Below, one piece after another: positions 16,602 through 24,941 of a stretch of 64,000 bases of DNA. Location of the stretch: NCBI GenBank assembly GCA_023245865.1, contig JAHFJN010000001.1:911637-975636 (forward strand), given 5' to 3'. Source of the DNA: Candidatus Peribacteria bacterium. Its GTDB lineage: Bacteria > Patescibacteriota > Gracilibacteria > Peribacterales > Peribacteraceae. The position numbers and the translations under genes are program-made. The notes below the pieces were generated by a model. The model ran no database searches. It saw only the letters and a list, made by a program, of their open reading frames with translations, and had not been told where the DNA came from. Position 1 is the first letter of the stretch, and each line of letters opens with the position of its first letter.

Positions 16602-18222
16602 GCGAAAATCGCAGGTCTTGCACAAATAATTGCGGCTGCGTGCGCCCATTCCACGTACTGAGCCCGAGCCGGCAGACGAGATCGATGGGTTTTTTGGCAT
16701 CCATCGCGAGGTGGCCGAGATGGAAGCCGATGATTTTTACGTTGCCGACGATCGCTTGCACATGCTGATGGTCACTTCCGACCGTGCGGATGCTATCGAG
16801 CATGATATTTTTGACGAGGAACAGCGGTTCGGGGTTTCCCTGTCCGTAGGGTTCGAGTTCTTGCAACTGCGCGACGAGCGTGCTCGTGATGTTTGCGGCG
16901 TCGATGGTCGCATCGATCCGCAGCGCGGGAAGGAGCATGTCGCCAGACACATTTTCCTCAACATCACGGCAGAGCAGATCCGTGATCGCGAAGTAGTTGT
17001 CGAGTGCGAACGTGCATCCTGCGGCGTGTCGGTGCCCTCCCACACTTTCGCAAAGCGGCCGGATGCGGTCTAGTGCCGCCCTGAGATCATACGCAGCGGG
17101 GCTGCGGATGCTGCCGGTGCAGGTGGTACCTGCAATATGCACCGCCATGCTCGGCCGGCCGAATCGTTCCGTGAGTTTCCCTGCGATCAGTCCGATGATC
17201 CCGGGACTGTAGGAAGGGTCCGCGACCGCGAGGAATGGTTGCAGGGGTGAGGCTTCAATGGCTGCCAGCGCGTGGTCGAAACTCGTGCGCGTTTCTTCTT
17301 GTCGGAGAGTGTTTAAGTGCTCGAGCTCACGGAGATGCTCACCTCCTTCGAGGAGCGCCGTGAGCGCAAGGAGCGGATCACGCATGCGCCCCGCGGCGTT
17401 GATGCGGGGGGCGAGGCGAAAGGCGATGTCCGTCGATCGAAGCTGTGTGCCACTCCCTATGTGCTGCGCCAGCTCCGCGAGCGGCGTTTCATGAAGGTTG
17501 GCAAGGGCGTGTAATCCTTCCTGCACGAGCCGACGATTGTATCCTTTCAGTGGGACGAGATCGGCGACTGTCCCGATCATTGCAAGCGCGGCGTCGATGT
17601 CTCTGTCGGCCCATGGCCGAGATTCGAGTGTATGCAGGAAATGCCACACGACGCCTGCGGCGGCGGGCGCGGCTTTTGCAAAAAAGGATTCCCGTGCGAG
17701 TGCGGGATGCAGAACCGCTAGAGCCGGCGGCACAGAGGCAAAGTGGTGGTGATCGAGGACGATGATATCCATGCCGAGCGTCCGTGCGTGCATGATGGCA
17801 TCGTGCGCATTGATCCCGGTATCGACGGTGATGAGAAGCGTCACACCCGCTGCATGACATTCATCGATATGTTTCTTTTTGAGTCCGTACCCGTCGTGCA
17901 CGCGGTGCGGCAGGCGTACCAATGGCTCGGTGCCGTGTCGTCGAAAGAAGCGGACCATTTGTGCGGTCGAGGTCACGCCGTCACAGTCGTAGTCCCCGAA
18001 GATCGCGATCGTTTCGCGTGCGCCCACCGCTCGATGTACGCGCGCAGCCGCTTTGAGTGCATCGGGAAAGACGCCAGGATCCAACCACGATTGGCAGGTG
18101 TTGTCATCCGTGAGTCCGCGCTCCCGTTTCAGGCGCTCGATGAAACCTGTCGTTTCCCATACATCATCGGAAATCTCACACATACTCCAGCGCTTACCTG
18201 TGAGAGAAAGAGGTGGCGTCAC
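16558..18222 (-). CDS. recJ: Single-stranded-DNA exonuclease RecJ
   Basis: 554 residues. DHH phosphoesterase motifs: IAIFGDYDCDGVTSTAQ near residue 71, LITVDTGINAHDAI near 130 and IIVLDHHHFASVP near 152. DHHA1 motif SVGGHRHAAGCTF near 393; C-terminal OB-like region (YGQGNPEPLFL). It degrades ssDNA 5' to 3' in recombination and repair with two metal ions. It lies 9 nt downstream of a small exported protein gene, an apparent operon. Confidence 0.95.
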   Translation of the reverse strand: MTPPLSLTGKRWSMCEISDDVWETTGFIERLKRERGLTDDNTCQSWLDPGVFPDALKAAARVHRAVGARETIAIFGDYDCDGVTSTAQMVRFFRRHGTEPLVRLPHRVHDGYGLKKKHIDECHAAGVTLLITVDTGINAHDAIMHARTLGMDIIVLDHHHFASVPPALAVLHPALARESFFAKAAPAAAGVVWHFLHTLESRPWADRDIDAALAMIGTVADLVPLKGYNRRLVQEGLHALANLHETPLAELAQHIGSGTQLRSTDIAFRLAPRINAAGRMRDPLLALTALLEGGEHLRELEHLNTLRQEETRTSFDHALAAIEASPLQPFLAVADPSYSPGIIGLIAGKLTERFGRPSMAVHIAGTTCTGSIRSPAAYDLRAALDRIRPLCESVGGHRHAAGCTFALDNYFAITDLLCRDVEENVSGDMLLPALRIDATIDAANITSTLVAQLQELEPYGQGNPEPLFLVKNIMLDSIRTVGSDHQHVQAIVGNVKIIGFHLGHLAMDAKKPIDLVCRLGLSTWNGRTQPQLFVQDLRFSLTPARAVLPYQTPG

Positions 18223-18231
18223 CCCCGCATG

Positions 18232-18786
18232 TTACGCTGATTTTTCGCTTTGTCGTGCTCTATACATCGTCCATCCTGCAACCGCCAAGAGCAGGGCGAT
18301 GCTCACGTCGGTCGCGGGTCCGCTCGGGATCAGCGGTGCGCCGCTGTGAAGTGCAGCATCGCTTTGTGATCCGCCTGCCTCTTCGGCGATCTGCCTTGCC
18401 TTCACGCGTTCGAGGATCCTTTGATCGCGCAGTTCCTCGTCCGTCGGTATTGTGGATGTATCTGTTTCGTCGGTCGTGAGGGTGGCATCATCTGAGCTTA
18501 CTTCTTCGACCGCAGCTGCATGCATGGAGCTTGCAGAGGAAGCGCTGGAGCTGGTTTTTTTTACGAAAAGCTTTGCCTGCTCCTCCGCTCGGCGTGCGGC
18601 AGCGCTTGCTTGCTGCTCGGCAACGCGGTCGAGTGCCGCTGCGCCCCCGTGCGGAGGGGGTGAGAAGAAAAAAGCGGCGTTGTTGTCATCTGTCAGGGTT
18701 TCCTCGGGCGAGGTATACGCCACCGCGATGCTCGGGATGAGCAGAGCGGCTACGAGCCCCAGGCGGATGAAGTGTTTGGAAGACAT
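18232..18786 (-). CDS. Exported protein with C-terminal LIPSGP anchor-like segment
   Basis: 184 residues. N-terminal signal peptide (MSSKHFIRLGLVAALLIPSIAVA). The middle is rich in Ala, Glu and Ser with a likely helix (VAEQQASAAARRAEEQAKLF). The C-terminus reads APLIPSGPATD, a hydrophobic stretch (VSIALLLAVAGWTMY) and a basic tail (RARQSEKSA), similar in design to the VGxTGP signals at 38-64 kb. TATAAT at 18798-18793 lies 7 nt from this ATG and decides the start over 18804. Function unknown. Confidence 0.7.
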   Translation of the reverse strand: MSSKHFIRLGLVAALLIPSIAVAYTSPEETLTDDNNAAFFFSPPPHGGAAALDRVAEQQASAAARRAEEQAKLFVKKTSSSASSASSMHAAAVEEVSSDDATLTTDETDTSTIPTDEELRDQRILERVKARQIAEEAGGSQSDAALHSGAPLIPSGPATDVSIALLLAVAGWTMYRARQSEKSA

Positions 18787-18792
18787 CAGAGT

Positions 18793-18798
18793 ATTATA
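18793..18798 (-). promoter_or_regulatory. -10 element for the exported protein gene
   Basis: TATAAT 6 nt before the ATG at 18786, predicting transcription start on or next to the start codon. Confidence 0.45.
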
Positions 18799-18828
18799 CA
18801 TCATAGTGACAAGTAAGGCAATATCGCA

Positions 18829-19833
18829 TTAACAGTTTCCCTTCCCGGCGAGTAAGCATTTCATATACGGAATTTGGTCGCTGATGCCGTTGTCGGGTGT
18901 CGACCACTTCCGCGGGTCGCTTTCCCCTTGGTCCACCACTCCGTTGAGGTTTTTGTCTTCGCCGGCAAAAACCTGCTGGTTGTTACTCAGGCGGATCCGG
19001 CACATACCGTCGCAGAGTCCGTCGCGGTCACTGTCCCACGTGCGCGGGTCCGTTTCGCCGACGTCCACTTTTCCGTTCCAGTTCGCGTCTTCGATGCCGT
19101 CGATCAGGCCATCGCTGTCGCTGTCGCGCACGAGCGGGTTTGTGCGGTGCAAAAATTCCACGCCGTCCGTGATACCGTCACTGTCGGTGTCGGGATTATC
19201 GATCGCTGTTCCGATTTCCGTTTCCAATGCGTTGTTTAATCCGTCGTTGTCCGGATCGATGCCGATGGCAAGGGACTGTTCGCTCATTGCGTAGCAGAGC
19301 ATGCCCCCCTCAAAGACATCGAGTTGATGATGGATGATGCCGATGTGGCGCTCACTCAAGCGGTCGATCTGTTCCTTGCTCGGCAAATTGACGAGGGAGA
19401 AGGGTGCTTGTCGCGCCTTCTCCGCCTCCAGTCGGACTTTGCGCTCCTTCTCGGAGAGAAAGAGCAAGCCGGGCAATCCCGATCGACGATCCGTAATGGA
19501 TGCGTCATAGTTTGCGGGAAAACAGTATCCCCAGTAGCGCGTCGTGTCGCCCTTGTGACCGAGGAGCACTTCGCGATCGATCTCGTCGATGTCGTAGGGC
19601 ACATGAAACACCACGTTCATATTGCCGGGGATGGTGGCACCGCTTGCGACCTGCTCCTCGGTGAGTACTTTCCACCCTGTGTCCTGTCTTTTTTGTGAGA
19701 GATATGCCTGCAGCCCCGCGGGAGAATCGGAGCCTACGCTTCCGTAGATCACGAGCCCGAGAAACACGGCAAGGCCACCGATGGTCAGGCGTCGGAGGCT
19801 CTTTTCGAGTTTGTGGATGGAGAACGAAGGCAT
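18829..19833 (-). CDS. Membrane-anchored protein with calcium-binding (TSP3-like) repeats
   Basis: 334 residues. A basic head and membrane segment occupy residues 10-35 (RRLTIGGLAVFLGLVIYGSV). The C-terminal half carries thrombospondin type 3-like Asp repeats: DPDNDGLNNALE, DTDSDGITDGVEF, DSDSDGLIDGIED, DWD-type DSDRDGLCDGMC and DKNLNGVVDQGE. Each DxDxDG loop should bind calcium. It is predicted to be displayed outside the membrane. Extended -10 TGGTATAAT lies 6 nt before the ATG at 19833, which fixes this start. Role unknown; possibly surface adhesion. Confidence 0.8.
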   Translation of the reverse strand: MPSFSIHKLEKSLRRLTIGGLAVFLGLVIYGSVGSDSPAGLQAYLSQKRQDTGWKVLTEEQVASGATIPGNMNVVFHVPYDIDEIDREVLLGHKGDTTRYWGYCFPANYDASITDRRSGLPGLLFLSEKERKVRLEAEKARQAPFSLVNLPSKEQIDRLSERHIGIIHHQLDVFEGGMLCYAMSEQSLAIGIDPDNDGLNNALETEIGTAIDNPDTDSDGITDGVEFLHRTNPLVRDSDSDGLIDGIEDANWNGKVDVGETDPRTWDSDRDGLCDGMCRIRLSNNQQVFAGEDKNLNGVVDQGESDPRKWSTPDNGISDQIPYMKCLLAGKGNC

Positions 19834-19839
19834 CTCATG

Positions 19840-19848
19840 ATTATACCA
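19840..19848 (-). promoter_or_regulatory. Extended -10 promoter (TGGTATAAT)
   Basis: TGG-TATAAT on the minus strand ends 7 nt from the A of the ATG at 19833, giving a predicted leaderless mRNA. It is divergent from dnaJ. Confidence 0.6.
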
Positions 19849-19882
19849 CAGTGAGGCCTCTTTTGGTAGCACCCTTTTCCTG

Positions 19883-19888
19883 TATTCT
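19883..19888 (+). promoter_or_regulatory. -10 element for dnaJ
   Basis: TATTCT with a weak TTTTGG 16 nt upstream; the ATG at 19899 is 10 nt further. No CIRCE-type inverted repeat is visible. Confidence 0.4.
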
Positions 19889-19898
19889 ATGGCTTGCA

Positions 19899-20981
19899 AT
19901 GGCCAAAGATTACTATGCGATTCTCGGCGTTTCCCGTGATGCTTCTGCGGAAGATATCAAGAAGGCGTACCGGCGGCTCAGCAAAGAGCTGCATCCCGAC
20001 AAACATAAGGGCAAAAAAGACGCCGAGACCAAATTCAAGGAGATCAACCAAGCGTACGAAACGTTGAGTCATGCCGAGAAAAAAAAGATGTACGATCGGT
20101 TTGGAGAAGCGGGAAACGGTGCGGGGCCGGGTGGGGGTGAGGGAGGATTTGATTTTTCGGGATTCCAAGGGTTTCAGAGCGCCGAATTCAGCGATTTGGG
20201 AGACATGTTTCAGAGTTTCTTCGGGCGCGGCGCGGGGGCGGAGCCCGATCAGAATGCCGGACGCAGTTACGAAACGGAGGTCGAACTCACGCTTGCGGAT
20301 GTCTTGCGCGGTCGCACGATGCCGATAACGCTCAGTCGCCAGGTTGCGTGTCACACGTGTGCGGGGAGCGGTGCGGCCTCTGGAACGAGTACAAAAAAGT
20401 GCGAAGAGTGTGATGGAACGGGAACGATCATCGCCAACGTGCGGTCACTCTTCGGGAACGTGCAGCAGCGCATGCGGTGTAACACCTGTCGGGGGGCGGG
20501 CAAGATTCCAAAAGAGTTGTGCGTGACATGCAGGGGCGAAGGGCGCGTGCAGGAACGAAGCACGATCACGGTGAATATTCCCGCCGGTATCAATGCCGGA
20601 CAGTCGCTGCTCGTGCGCGGGCAGGGGGACGCCGGACGGCGTGGGGCAAAAGCCGGGGATGTGCGCGTCAAAATTCACATTCGGCAAGATCCGCGCTTTG
20701 AACGTCACAAGGAGGACATTCACTCGAGCATTGCGATCAGTGCGCTCGATGCGATCCTCGGCGCGGAAGTTCCGGTCGAGACATTGCATGGAACCTCAAC
20801 ACTCAAAGTCGACGCAGGACTCCAGCCCGGGCAAATTCTCAGGATCAAAGGCAAAGGTCTGCCCGAACTTGGCTCCAGCCGCCACGGCGATCATTACGTC
20901 ACCGTGAACGTGGAGATTCCGAAGAAATTAAGCAGAGAGGAGAGGAGGATTGTGGAGGAGTGGAGGAAAATAAGAGAATGA
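19899..20981 (+). CDS. dnaJ: Chaperone protein DnaJ
   Basis: 360 residues from the ATG at 19899 (MAKDYYAILGVSRDASAEDI). J domain residues 1-70 with HPD (LHPDKHKG), a Gly/Phe-rich linker (about 78-125), then four zinc-finger repeats CHTCAGSG, CEECDGTG, CNTCRGAG and CVTCRGEG (about 150-215), and the C-terminal substrate domain. It stimulates DnaK ATPase and delivers clients. dnaK and grpE are not in the window. The longer open frame to 19695 is noncoding upstream sequence. Confidence 0.96.
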   Translation: MAKDYYAILGVSRDASAEDIKKAYRRLSKELHPDKHKGKKDAETKFKEINQAYETLSHAEKKKMYDRFGEAGNGAGPGGGEGGFDFSGFQGFQSAEFSDLGDMFQSFFGRGAGAEPDQNAGRSYETEVELTLADVLRGRTMPITLSRQVACHTCAGSGAASGTSTKKCEECDGTGTIIANVRSLFGNVQQRMRCNTCRGAGKIPKELCVTCRGEGRVQERSTITVNIPAGINAGQSLLVRGQGDAGRRGAKAGDVRVKIHIRQDPRFERHKEDIHSSIAISALDAILGAEVPVETLHGTSTLKVDAGLQPGQILRIKGKGLPELGSSRHGDHYVTVNVEIPKKLSREERRIVEEWRKIRE

Positions 20982-21401
20982 TTTGTTCTTTTCTCATGGC
21001 CAGAAAAGAACCAAAAGCGCTCCGCCAGGTGGCGCCCCCTCCACCGGCCGCAACACCCCCGCGGCACTGGCGGGTTCCCCTCCATCTATCCTTGTGTCGT
21101 GGTTTCTATTCATTCAGCAATATCACGCGAAAAAGGAACATGCCTCCTTGGTTCAAGAACAGTCGGCACGTTGTTTGATCATGGAGGTGACCGCCGCCAC
21201 GGGGGGTGAAGGGGAAGCCCTGTAATTGCGAAGCAACATGACGAAGCAGACGTCGAAGCCCTGGAGACGTCTGCAAGGAATGACAGGGCGGGCGGAGGAG
21301 GATTGGCGGCGGTGCACTTTCTTTGCCACTTTCTTTGTGCACAGAAAAGAAAGTGGGACCCCGTGCGGCGGAGCTGCGTTCACATAAACGGAAAGGAATA
21401 A
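20982..21401. repeat. Gene-free 420-bp region with two REP-like hairpins
   Basis: No convincing gene. Hairpin 1 is GTTCTTTTCT/AGAAAAGAAC at 20985-21011 right after dnaJ and may end its transcript. Hairpin 2 is CCACTTTCTTT/AAAGAAAGTGG at 21326-21356, next to a direct repeat of CACTTTCTTTG. Both match the general style of bacterial REP-like elements, with GC-rich sequence between. Confidence 0.55.
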
Positions 21402-21947
21402 TCAAACATCCAAATTCTCGAGTCCATCCTCCGCCGCAATTACCGGTGAAAGTTCCTCGCCGCTTTGGATCGTTCCCTTTTTTTCTCCCTTCAGGCGCAG
21501 AACGATCTGGCGGTAGTCCCCTTCCCCCACGCTCTCCGTCGTGAGGTCTTGAAGCTGCGGGTCGTTGGCGACGTAGAGGTGGACGATTCTGCGGAAGTAC
21601 GGTGACATCGGACTGAGTGCTATACGAGAACCCGTGCGGCGGACGAAGTCGGCCTTCTGCTCGGCAATCTTTTTCACCTTCTCCTCCTGCATCCGGCGGT
21701 ACCCGTCGACGTCGACAATGATGAGCGGGGTCCGCTCGAGGTTGTCCGCCGTGCGGATGATCGACTTCAAGATGTGTTGGACCGAGTTCAAGGTTTCGCC
21801 GTGCCAGCCGATGATCCGACTCGCGTCATTTGAGACGATGTCGACGCGCGTCATGTCGCCTTCGAGAGTGACCGTGATCGACGTGTGCTCGAGTTTGAGC
21901 AGATCGAGGAGTGTGCCGAGAGTGGATTGAATATCCTTCGTATTCAT
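21402..21947 (-). CDS. khpB: KH/R3H RNA-binding protein (Jag/KhpB-like)
   Basis: 181 residues. A KH-like domain with RIIGWHGETLNSVQHIL (GxxG loop near residue 47) is followed by an R3H domain near 110-160 with SPMSPYFRRIVHLYV (R-x3-H) and ESVGEGDYRQIVL. The N-terminal Jag_N domain of longer homologues is absent. KhpB/EloR binds RNA and affects cell elongation in Gram-positives; the function in this lineage is inferred. A C-terminal acidic tail (AEDGLENLDV) is present. Confidence 0.85.
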   Translation of the reverse strand: MNTKDIQSTLGTLLDLLKLEHTSITVTLEGDMTRVDIVSNDASRIIGWHGETLNSVQHILKSIIRTADNLERTPLIIVDVDGYRRMQEEKVKKIAEQKADFVRRTGSRIALSPMSPYFRRIVHLYVANDPQLQDLTTESVGEGDYRQIVLRLKGEKKGTIQSGEELSPVIAAEDGLENLDV

Positions 21948-21986
21948 GAGGATCGCATACTAACATACGGAGGCCCCTCACCCCAA

Positions 21987-22007
21987 CCCTCTCCCACAGG
22001 GAGAGGG
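21987..22007. repeat. CCCTCTCCC-aca-GGGAGAGGG palindrome
   Basis: Perfect 9-bp hairpin with a 3-nt loop in the khpB/HU intergenic gap, inside a CCCCTCACCCCAACCCTCTC sequence of a type often dispersed in bacterial genomes. Confidence 0.5.
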
Positions 22008-22013
22008 GGGAAA

Positions 22014-22042
22014 GAAAAAGCCGCCCTCATGGCGGCTTTTTC
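22014..22042 (-). terminator. Rho-independent terminator after HU
   Basis: GAAAAAGCCGCC-ctcat-GGCGGCTTTTTC: a 12-bp GC-rich stem followed by T-runs on both strands, 20 nt past the HU stop. It can act in both directions. Confidence 0.85.
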
Positions 22043-22061
22043 TCAAAGACGATACAGACGT

Positions 22062-22337
22062 TTAGCGGACTGCGTCCTTAAGGGTCTTTCCTGCTTTGAA
22101 GGACGGAACCTTCATCGCGGGGATCGAAATTTTCTGCACCGGGTTGCGTGGGTTGACACCCATGCGCGCCGCGCGCTTGGAAACGCGGAACGTGCCGAAG
22201 CCCGTGATCGTCACGCGGTTGCCCCTCTTGAGCTCCTTCGTGATCATACCGGTCATTGCCTCGAGAGCACTGCCGGCAGCACGCTTCGTGATACCCGCGG
22301 CGTTCGCGATGTTTGTAATGAGGTCCTGCTTGGACAT
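22062..22337 (-). CDS. hup: HU-family DNA-binding protein
   Basis: 91 residues, classical HU length: MSKQDLITNIANAAGITKRA, then the signature GFGTFRVSKRAARMGVNPRN around residues 47-66 and a C-terminal FKAGKTLKDAVR. It bends DNA and compacts the nucleoid as a dimer. The ATG at 22337 is chosen; the frame extends upstream to 22625 but that part runs through the promoter and into topA. A terminator follows. Confidence 0.95.
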   Translation of the reverse strand: MSKQDLITNIANAAGITKRAAGSALEAMTGMITKELKRGNRVTITGFGTFRVSKRAARMGVNPRNPVQKISIPAMKVPSFKAGKTLKDAVR

Positions 22338-22376
22338 AAAAGAATGAGGAAGAAGGTAAAAAGAGATGATACGCGT

Positions 22377-22409
22377 AGTGTAGTAGCGAAGATGGCTTAC
22401 GCAAGCCAT
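22377..22409 (-). promoter_or_regulatory. HU promoter with inverted-repeat operator
   Basis: TACACT (22382-22377) with TTGCGT 16 nt upstream (22404-22399). The inverted repeat ATGGCTT-ACGC-AAGCCAT at 22392-22409 covers the -35, a layout expected of a repressor site. Confidence 0.5.
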
Positions 22410-22520
22410 TTGACAGAGGCTATTCTCGAGCTGAAGACAAAAAAACTTATCAATGGCCTCTGGAAGCCAAAATGAATGAGTACGAAAAATGATCAAAAAC
22501 ATGGCGTTTCGCCCGATTGT

Positions 22521-22550
22521 TTGACAATTCACCTTCTTTCTCCCTAGGCT
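22521..22550 (+). promoter_or_regulatory. topA promoter
   Basis: TTGACA (22521-22526), 18-nt spacer, TAGGCT (22545-22550), with the ATG starting 8 nt after the -10. Predicted leaderless. Confidence 0.6.
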
Positions 22551-22557
22551 CCGTCGC

Positions 22558-24939
22558 ATGCCAACGCATCTCGTGATCGTCGAAAGTCCCGCGAAAGCAA
22601 AAACGATCAAGCGTTTTTTAGGCAAAGACTACATCGTCGAGGCGAGCATGGGGCACATCCGCGATCTTCCCAAGAGCGGCCTTGGCATCGACATCGAGAA
22701 AGATTTTGAACCGACGTACGAAGTGTCCGAAGGAAAGGAATCTGTCGTGAAAAAACTGCGTGACGCTCTGAAAAAGGCGGACGATCTCTGGATCGCGACT
22801 GATGAGGACCGCGAAGGAGAAGCGATCGGCTGGCACCTCATCCAAGCGCTCAAGGTGAAGGATGCCGACACGGTCAAGCGGATCGTCTTCCATGAAATCA
22901 CCGAATCGGCCATCCAAGAGGCGATCAAACATCCCCGCACACTCGACAAAAAGCTCGTCGATGCGCAAGCGGCGCGGCGGATTCTCGATCGTCTCGTCGG
23001 CTATACGCTCTCGCCGTTCCTTTGGAAAAAAGTCTACTCGGGACTCTCCGCCGGCCGTGTGCAATCGGTTGCAGTGCGCATCATCGTCGATCGCGAACGC
23101 GAGATCAAAGCATTCAAGGCGCGCGAGTATTGGTCGCTCGAGGCTGAGCTGGAGACCGCGAAGAAGGAAACGTTCTCCGCGTTCCTGTCTGAGAAACAGA
23201 ATCAAAAGATAGAGCCGACGACCAAAGAGGAAACGGAAAAAGTTCTTGCCGACATCAAAGGTAAGCCATTCAATGTTTCGACGGTCGAAGAGAAAGAAGT
23301 ATCGCGCAATCCCGCTCCCCCGTTTACGACGAGTACGCTCCAGCAGGAGGCCGCGCGCAAACTCGGATTTTCCGTGAAGCAGACGATGGTCGTGGCGCAG
23401 CAACTCTACGAGGGCGTGAGTCTGGGTAAAGGCGAGGGACAGGAAGGTCTCATCACGTACATGCGTACGGACTCGGTGAACTTAAGTGAGAAGGCGCTGC
23501 AAGACAGCAAGCGCGCGATCGAGCGGGCGTTCGGGCGTGAATATGTGCTGAGCCAACCGCGAACGTACAAAACAAAAGCGAAGGGTGCGCAGGAAGCGCA
23601 CGAGGCGATCCGTCCGACGGAAATGGAGCGCACGCCGCAGTCGCTCGAGACCGTGCTTGATCATCAGCAGCTCAAGCTCTACACATTGATTTGGAATCGC
23701 ACGATGGCGACGCAGATGCCGGCGGCACAGTTTAAACGAGTTGCTGCGGATATAATCGTGGACAATTACACCTTCCGTGCAACGGGACAAACGGTTGTCT
23801 TCGATGGATTTTTGCGGGTGTACAGCGAGGGGAAAGATGATGATAGCGATGAGCGGCAAGCGGCAAGCGAAGAGCAAGATGGCGAGAAATTTTTGCCACC
23901 ACTCACGGTTGGAGATCCACTGAAGTGCAAGGAACTTAAAGACGAACAGCATTTTACAAAACCTCCCGCCAGGTACACCGAAGCGAGCTTAGTGAAAAAA
24001 CTGGAAGAAGAAGGGATCGGTCGCCCCTCCACCTATGCCCCGACCATCTCGACCATCCAGCAGCGCGGTTACATCCGCAAAGATGGGAAGAATCTCCTTC
24101 CCGAAGACATCGCCTTCACCGTCACAGATCTCCTTGCCGCGCACTTTCCCGATATTGTCGACCTCGCCTTCACGGCGGGCATGGAGCAATCGCTCGATGA
24201 TATTGCGGAAGGGGCCAACCAGAGCACGAAATTCCTCCACGGATTTTTTGATCCGTTTAAAAAACTTGTCGACAGCAAGACGAAGGAAATCAAAAAGACC
24301 GATGTGCTCAAAGAGCGCGTCCTTGGGCTAGATCCGAAAACCGGACTCGAGGTGCTCGTGCGCACCGGGCGATTCGGTCACTACGTACAACTCGGTCGCC
24401 TCGACATCGAGAAGGGCAAAAAAAAGAAGAAAGGGGAGGGACCGAAGACTGCGGGCGTTCCGAAACACTTGGGCGTCGATGATGTCACGCTCCCGCAGGC
24501 GCTGAGCCTGCTCAGTTTCCCTCGTGTACTTGGGAAGTACGATGGTAATGAACTCTCCGTGATCCTTGGACGCTTCGGCCCGTACATGAAGTGCGGTGAA
24601 ACGACCGCGGCGCTCCCGAAAGATGTGGATCCGGCGGCGGTGGACCTTGCACAAGCGATCGAGCTGCTCACGACTGCGGCAGAACGCAAAAAACAGGCGG
24701 CGCAGGCGCTGCGCACACTCGGGAAAGATCCGGAGTTCGGATCGGACATTCAGGTGAAGGACGGTCGCTATGGGCCCTACGTCACGGACGGCAAAACGAA
24801 CGCCTCCCTCGGGAAAAAATATGCGATCGATTCGATCACCCTCGAGGACGCGGCGGCACTTCTGCAGAAAAAGCGCACGTCGCCGAAGCGGGCGTGGAGG
24901 CCCGCCCGGATGCGGTCGGACGGGGGGAAGAGAAAATAA
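22558..24939 (+). CDS. topA: DNA topoisomerase I
   Basis: 793 residues. TOPRIM domain at the N-terminus (VIVESPAKAKTIKRFLG, TDEDREGEAIGWHL). The active-site Tyr is in GLITYMRTDSVNLS near residue 301. The C-terminus has no four-Cys zinc fingers but three topoisomerase C-terminal repeats: RTGRFGHYVQLG, LGRFGPYMKCGE and KDGRYGPYVTDGK. It relaxes negative supercoils. An insert near residue 430-445 (DDDSDERQAASEEQDGEKF) appears to come from an in-frame micro-repeat. Convergent with the sigma-like gene, 2-nt gap. Confidence 0.97.
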   Translation: MPTHLVIVESPAKAKTIKRFLGKDYIVEASMGHIRDLPKSGLGIDIEKDFEPTYEVSEGKESVVKKLRDALKKADDLWIATDEDREGEAIGWHLIQALKVKDADTVKRIVFHEITESAIQEAIKHPRTLDKKLVDAQAARRILDRLVGYTLSPFLWKKVYSGLSAGRVQSVAVRIIVDREREIKAFKAREYWSLEAELETAKKETFSAFLSEKQNQKIEPTTKEETEKVLADIKGKPFNVSTVEEKEVSRNPAPPFTTSTLQQEAARKLGFSVKQTMVVAQQLYEGVSLGKGEGQEGLITYMRTDSVNLSEKALQDSKRAIERAFGREYVLSQPRTYKTKAKGAQEAHEAIRPTEMERTPQSLETVLDHQQLKLYTLIWNRTMATQMPAAQFKRVAADIIVDNYTFRATGQTVVFDGFLRVYSEGKDDDSDERQAASEEQDGEKFLPPLTVGDPLKCKELKDEQHFTKPPARYTEASLVKKLEEEGIGRPSTYAPTISTIQQRGYIRKDGKNLLPEDIAFTVTDLLAAHFPDIVDLAFTAGMEQSLDDIAEGANQSTKFLHGFFDPFKKLVDSKTKEIKKTDVLKERVLGLDPKTGLEVLVRTGRFGHYVQLGRLDIEKGKKKKKGEGPKTAGVPKHLGVDDVTLPQALSLLSFPRVLGKYDGNELSVILGRFGPYMKCGETTAALPKDVDPAAVDLAQAIELLTTAAERKKQAAQALRTLGKDPEFGSDIQVKDGRYGPYVTDGKTNASLGKKYAIDSITLEDAAALLQKKRTSPKRAWRPARMRSDGGKRK

Positions 24940-24941
24940 AT

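Noticed and set aside
22338-22625. N-terminal extension of HU
   Set aside because: Runs through the HU promoter and the 5' end of the divergent topA gene.
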